Assembly: GCA_029262055.1 (NCBI GenBank)
Contig: JAJDAD010000043.1
Coordinates: 1 to 64,000, forward strand
DNA from: Candidatus Zhuqueibacterota bacterium
GTDB lineage: Bacteria; Zhuqueibacterota; Zhuqueibacteria; Oceanimicrobiales; Oceanimicrobiaceae
Direction: 5' to 3'
Length of the DNA stretch: 64,000 bases
Position numbers and translations under genes: made by a program. The notes below the pieces were generated by a model. The model was not told the origin of the DNA, did not search any database, and saw nothing but the letters and a program-made list of their open reading frames with translations. The stretch's first letter is position 1; the number at the start of each line of letters is the position of its first letter. Shown in pieces: positions 60,208-64,000 of the stretch.

Positions 60208-63200
60208 TCACTTAGAAACCGCTTGCGGGTCCGGGTGATTTTTTCTCTCCACCATGTAGTAGATAAGGGGGACCATGCCGAGGGTCAGCACGGTTGACGC
60301 GATCGCGCCCCACATGAGCGCGATTGCCAGCCCTTCAAAAATGGGGTCGAAGAGAATCACGATGGCGCCGATCACCACGGTGCCGGCGGTAAGCAAGATC
60401 GGGCGTGTCCGGACCGCGCCCGATTCGATCACCGCTTGCCGCAGAGAGACTCCATCCTTGAGGCGCAATTGAATGAAATCTATAATGAGCACCGAATTGC
60501 GCACCATAATTCCGGCAAGCGCGATCATGCCGATCATGGAAGTTGCGGTGAAAAAGGCTCCGTGCAGCCAATGGCCGGGAATGATGCCAACCAGGCTGAG
60601 TGGAATAGCCACCATCATAACCAGAGGTACCTTGAACGACTGGAACCAGCCGATAATCAACAGGTAGATGATCACCAAAACCACTGCGAAGGCCGCGCCC
60701 AGGTCTCGAAAAACCTCAAACGTGATCTGCCACTCGCCATCCCATTTCATCTGGACTTCTTCACTCAGAAAAGGGGTTCCTTTATACATCGGGTCAATGC
60801 TCACTCCATCCGGAAGTTCAAGCGCTTTGATTTTGGTGTCCATTTCAAGCATGGCATAAACCGGGCTCTCGATTTCTCCCGCGACATCGGCGGTTACGTA
60901 GACCACCCGCTTGAGATTCTTGCGAAAGATACTTTTGCGTTCTATGCGCTTCTCTGTCTTGATAAGATCGACAACGGGAATGAGGACGCCTGTCCGTGAG
61001 GCGACCGAAATGTTGCTGAGCCTCTCAATTCCTGAACGGTTTTGGCGTGCCAGCCGCAGTTGGATCGCGACAGGTTCAATCTCGTTTTCATCATGCAGCA
61101 ATCCTGCTTCATGACCGTGCAAAGCGAACCTGAGCGTACTGGCAATTTGAGCCGTGGCGATACCGGCGAGCGCAGCTTTTTCTTTGTCAACGGCAATTGA
61201 ATAGACTTCGTGGTCATCTTCGACCAACCAGTCGACGTCAACCACGCCCGGAGTTTCTTCGAAGATGTTGCGGATTTTTTCTGCTACAGCAATTTGAAGT
61301 TCGTGATTCGGACCGTAGATTTCTGCCACTAAAGTCGACAACACCGGCGGTCCCGGTGGGACTTCAGCGAGTTTGACCCTCGCTCCGTACCGGCGCGCAA
61401 TCTCCTGAACGCCTGGGCGTAGCCGCCTTGCAATTGCGTGGCTCTGATCATCTCTTTTGGATTTCTCCACCAGGTTGACTTGAATGTCTGCCACGTTTGC
61501 TCCCCTGCGCAGGTAGTAGTGCCGGACCAATCCATTGAAGTTGATCGGGGCATTGCTGCCGACATAGTATTGATAGTTCTTCACCTCCGGTTGCGTGCGT
61601 AAATGCCGGGCGATCTCTTTTGCTACCAGCGCGGTCTGTTCGAGAGTTGTCGACTCCGGCATGTCGATGATCACCTGTAGCTCGCTCTTGTTGTCAAATG
61701 GCAGCATCTTGACTTCAACCAGACGCAGGAACAGAAAACTAATCGAGAGCAACAGCAGGCCAACACCTGAACCGAGAAACAACCAGCTCTTCTTGCTGCT
61801 GCCGAGGACCGGGCCGAGGGTTCGTTCATAGAGTTTGAACAGCAGAGTGTCTTCGAGTACGTATTCTTCGTGGGCCGCGTCAGGTTTGAGCAGACGATAC
61901 GAAAGCCAGGGGGTCGCGATAAGCGCTACGAACAGAGAAAACATCATAGCCATCGAGGCGCCGATCGGCATGGGGCTCATATAAGGCCCCATCAAGCCCG
62001 ACACAAACGCCATCGGCAGTACCGCTGCTATTACGGTAAAAGTCGCAAGTATCGTTGGATTGCCGACCTCATCGATGGCTGCGATAGCTGCCTGTAACGG
62101 ACGGAGCTTCCGCATCGAAAAATGCCGGTGGATATTTTCCGCGATAATGATAGAGTCATCGACGACGATTCCGGTTACGAAAATCAAGGCAAACAGCGTA
62201 ACGCGATTAAGGGTATAGCCAAAAAGGTAGTAGACAAAAAGGGTCAGTGCAAAGGTCACGGGCACTGAAGCGAACACCACAAGTCCGCCGCGCCAACCGA
62301 GAAAGAGACTAACCACAATCGTCACTGCCACGATAGCGCCCAGCAGATGCTCAAGCAAGGTCGTGACTTTCTCAGAGGCGCTCGCTCCGTAGTTTCTGGT
62401 TTCTTCAATGCGAATGTCCGCCGGAATGAGGGGGCCTTTAAGCGCTTCGACTTTGCCGAGTACCGCTCTGGCCACGGTCATGGCATCGGCGCCTTTGCGC
62501 TTGGCAATGGCAATCGTCACTGCCGGAAACTCACTTCGGGGGCTTTCCTCCTGCAACTCTTCAACCGCTTCTCCGAAGCCGATGAAGGTGTAATTGTCCG
62601 GTTCTTCCGGTCCGTCTTCGACAGTGGCCACATCACGCAGGTGGACCGGGTTTTGATCAAAAACTCCGATCACCAGGTCCTCGACGTCCCGTGCGGTTTT
62701 AAGAAATTCGCCGGCCTCAACCAGGAACTCCCGGTTCAAACGCTGGAAGCTGCCGGAGGGGAGATTCTGATTCGCGGCCTTGATTTGTTCAGCGATCTGC
62801 AGCGGTGAAACATTGTAAGCGCGGAGCCGGGCCTGGTCCAGGATGACGCGTAGTTTGCGGCCTGGCCCGCCTTTAATCTCAACTTGCGATACGTCCTGGA
62901 TCTGCTCGAGCGACCTGGCCAACTCACTCCCTACCCGGCGTAGTCGGTAGGCGTCGTAGGTTTTGCTCCAAAGTGTCAGGCTGACAATGGGGACGTCGTC
63001 GATGGATTTTGTCTTGATGAGCGGGAAGATACCCGGAGCCGGCATCATGTCCATGTTTTTCATGAGAACGGCCCAGAGCTTGACCAGACTGTCCTCGGAA
63101 TCTTCTCCGACAAGATATCGCACCGTGATGAGGGCAAAACCGGGGAAGGAGGTTGAATAGATGAATTCCACACCATGGATTTCGTTTAGAACACTTTCCA

Positions 63201-63414
63201 GCGGCCTGGTGACACGTTCCTCGACTTCTTTCGGTGAACCTCCGGGATACGGAATCATGATATCTACCAGAGGAACGACGATCTGCGGCTCCTCTTCGCG
63301 CGGAGTCATCAACGTAGCGCTCAACCCGATCAGCAGTGCAGCCAGCATGAGCAGCGGTGTTAGGTTTGAATCGATAAAAGCACTTGCTATTTTGCCTGCC
63401 AACTGTCCCTTCAT
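60208..63414 (-). CDS. RND-family efflux transporter, inner-membrane component
   Basis: A 1068-aa AcrB/CzcA-type pump with twelve expected membrane helices. Key features are GGSPKEVEERVTRPLESVLNE near the N-terminus, the helix-4 proton-relay pair in TGIVVDDSIIIAENIHRHF, and the matching helix-10 region (GWFQSFKVPLVMMVAIPLSLVGI, ALAGIMVRNSVLIIDF). Length is normal. It overlaps the adaptor gene by four bases (ATGA), giving the usual adaptor-pump order; no outer-membrane TolC-like gene lies downstream. The helix-4 sequence suits an HAE-like drug/lipid pump as well as a metal pump, so substrate is unknown. Confidence 0.93.
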   Translation of the reverse strand: MKGQLAGKIASAFIDSNLTPLLMLAALLIGLSATLMTPREEEPQIVVPLVDIMIPYPGGSPKEVEERVTRPLESVLNEIHGVEFIYSTSFPGFALITVRYLVGEDSEDSLVKLWAVLMKNMDMMPAPGIFPLIKTKSIDDVPIVSLTLWSKTYDAYRLRRVGSELARSLEQIQDVSQVEIKGGPGRKLRVILDQARLRAYNVSPLQIAEQIKAANQNLPSGSFQRLNREFLVEAGEFLKTARDVEDLVIGVFDQNPVHLRDVATVEDGPEEPDNYTFIGFGEAVEELQEESPRSEFPAVTIAIAKRKGADAMTVARAVLGKVEALKGPLIPADIRIEETRNYGASASEKVTTLLEHLLGAIVAVTIVVSLFLGWRGGLVVFASVPVTFALTLFVYYLFGYTLNRVTLFALIFVTGIVVDDSIIIAENIHRHFSMRKLRPLQAAIAAIDEVGNPTILATFTVIAAVLPMAFVSGLMGPYMSPMPIGASMAMMFSLFVALIATPWLSYRLLKPDAAHEEYVLEDTLLFKLYERTLGPVLGSSKKSWLFLGSGVGLLLLSISFLFLRLVEVKMLPFDNKSELQVIIDMPESTTLEQTALVAKEIARHLRTQPEVKNYQYYVGSNAPINFNGLVRHYYLRRGANVADIQVNLVEKSKRDDQSHAIARRLRPGVQEIARRYGARVKLAEVPPGPPVLSTLVAEIYGPNHELQIAVAEKIRNIFEETPGVVDVDWLVEDDHEVYSIAVDKEKAALAGIATAQIASTLRFALHGHEAGLLHDENEIEPVAIQLRLARQNRSGIERLSNISVASRTGVLIPVVDLIKTEKRIERKSIFRKNLKRVVYVTADVAGEIESPVYAMLEMDTKIKALELPDGVSIDPMYKGTPFLSEEVQMKWDGEWQITFEVFRDLGAAFAVVLVIIYLLIIGWFQSFKVPLVMMVAIPLSLVGIIPGHWLHGAFFTATSMIGMIALAGIMVRNSVLIIDFIQLRLKDGVSLRQAVIESGAVRTRPILLTAGTVVIGAIVILFDPIFEGLAIALMWGAIASTVLTLGMVPLIYYMVERKNHPDPQAVSK

Positions 63415-64000
63415 TGCATCGTCCTTACTGCTTGTCCGTCCGAGAGCTTCGTCTCGCTTCGTACCACCACTGTTTCTCCCGGGCTGAGTCCGGCGAGGAT
63501 TTCAACCATTCCGCCATCTTGCAGTCCGGTCGTTACCCAACGCAACCACGCTCTGCTTGCCAGCGTATCGACCACAAAGAGGCCCTGCAACTGTCCTCTC
63601 CTGAAGAGCGCTAATCGCGGTACTTGCAGAGTCAGGCTTTCGGCGCCAGCGACGGATACGCGCGCAAACATCCCGGGTTTTATCTCATCACCGTTGTTGT
63701 TGAGGAAGAGGTGTACGTCGAATTGCCTGCTCCTCGGATCGCCGGCAGGGACGACACGGTCGAGGCTGGTTGCGAGGGTTCGATCATTCCCACCGTTTTT
63801 CGTGGCGAAAGAAACCTGCGCGGGCATCCCGGCCGTCATGCTCTTCACCGAGCTTTCCGGGACTTTGGCCACGACTTTCAGGTCTGTTAAGTCTTCAATT
63901 TGCAGCAGCGTGCGGCCCGGTGCTGCCAGGTCACCGACCTGCACGGATTTACCGGTGATTACGCCGTCAAAGGGAGCGCGGATAGTAGCGTAGGCGAGCA
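63411..64000 (-). CDS. RND efflux periplasmic adaptor (HlyD/MFP family), 3' part only
   Basis: The C-terminal ~195 residues of a membrane-fusion protein; the start lies beyond the right edge. The lipoyl/barrel-sandwich end is visible as YATIRAPFDGVITG ... QVGDLAAPGRTLLQIEDL. A beta-barrel domain follows (LKVVAKVPESSVKSM, IKPGMFARVSV) and the membrane-proximal end (VPRLALFRRGQLQGLFVVD ... SPGETVVVRSETKLSDG). It joins the pump encoded immediately downstream to an outer-membrane channel. The gene frame stays open to base 64000. Confidence 0.92.
   Translation of the reverse strand, partial: LAYATIRAPFDGVITGKSVQVGDLAAPGRTLLQIEDLTDLKVVAKVPESSVKSMTAGMPAQVSFATKNGGNDRTLATSLDRVVPAGDPRSRQFDVHLFLNNNGDEIKPGMFARVSVAGAESLTLQVPRLALFRRGQLQGLFVVDTLASRAWLRWVTTGLQDGGMVEILAGLSPGETVVVRSETKLSDGQAVRTMQ

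Noticed and set aside
1-64000. CRISPR arrays, tRNA/rRNA genes, insertion sequences, prophage or integrase
   Set aside because: No regularly spaced repeats, no tRNA T-loop with a matching acceptor stem, and no transposase, integrase or phage-type protein was recognised.

Overview
The window most resembles a member of the FCB superphylum, near the KSB1 / Calditrichota / Marinimicrobia-type lineages. This is inferred from gene content, not from a marker gene. Six exported proteins end in a Por/T9SS-like sorting domain (NPFNP or PNPY motif, a beta-strand pair, and a C-terminal I/V-K or V-R). There are two large TonB-dependent receptors with carboxypeptidase-regulatory N-domains and two PorV/PorQ-like barrels. 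Four putative promoters share a TTGACA-N17-TAnnTT pattern. Base composition looks even, and I see no transposase, integrase, CRISPR array, tRNA or rRNA.

Layout. (1) 1-3621, minus: a CoA-acylating aldehyde dehydrogenase with a C-terminal microcompartment encapsulation-type helix, a PduL phosphotransacylase, a NUDT22-like Nudix protein whose start overlaps pduL, and the 5' part of a dacB-like carboxypeptidase. (2) 3980-5155, plus: a degenerate histidine kinase fused to a receiver. (3) 5238-10950, minus: panB-panE-panC-panD-nadA-nadB, a pantothenate plus NAD run whose two branches both consume L-aspartate. (4) 11045-15180, minus: an Oar-like TonB-dependent receptor ending in a strong terminator, and mogA. 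(5) 15480-27493, plus: exported proteins, a lipoprotein, a TonB-dependent receptor, a PorV-like barrel and an NHL lipoprotein that appears to start at ATT. (6) 27505-30555, minus: two exported endonuclease/exonuclease/phosphatase proteins. (7) 30729-37678, plus: a complete SpoIIM / membrane protein / DUF4129 / DUF4350 / MoxR / DUF58 / RDD cluster; the DUF58 gene appears to start at ATA. (8) 37662-41151: a TlpA-like protein, a CAP lipoprotein, a small lipoprotein and a short-chain dehydrogenase. (9) 41148-57681, minus: an eight-gene operon behind a near-perfect promoter. (10) 58661-64000, minus: a K+ channel with RCK domain, and an RND pump with the 3' part of its adaptor.

The most interesting system is region 9. 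It encodes two giant exported FN3/Ig-like proteins (1575 and 989 aa) with sorting domains. These are followed by a PorV-like outer-membrane barrel fused to a helical repeat region, an ExbB/TolQ-type channel with an unusual FN3-like periplasmic domain, two ExbD/TolR proteins, a TonB-like protein, and a 1064-aa exported helical-repeat plus NHL-propeller protein. The set looks like a proton-motive-force-driven envelope machine joined to surface FN3 proteins. One ExbB with two ExbDs, TonB-like, helical-repeat and barrel parts is similar in composition to the Agl/Glt motor of Myxococcus, but homology is not shown. What it moves or exports is unknown.
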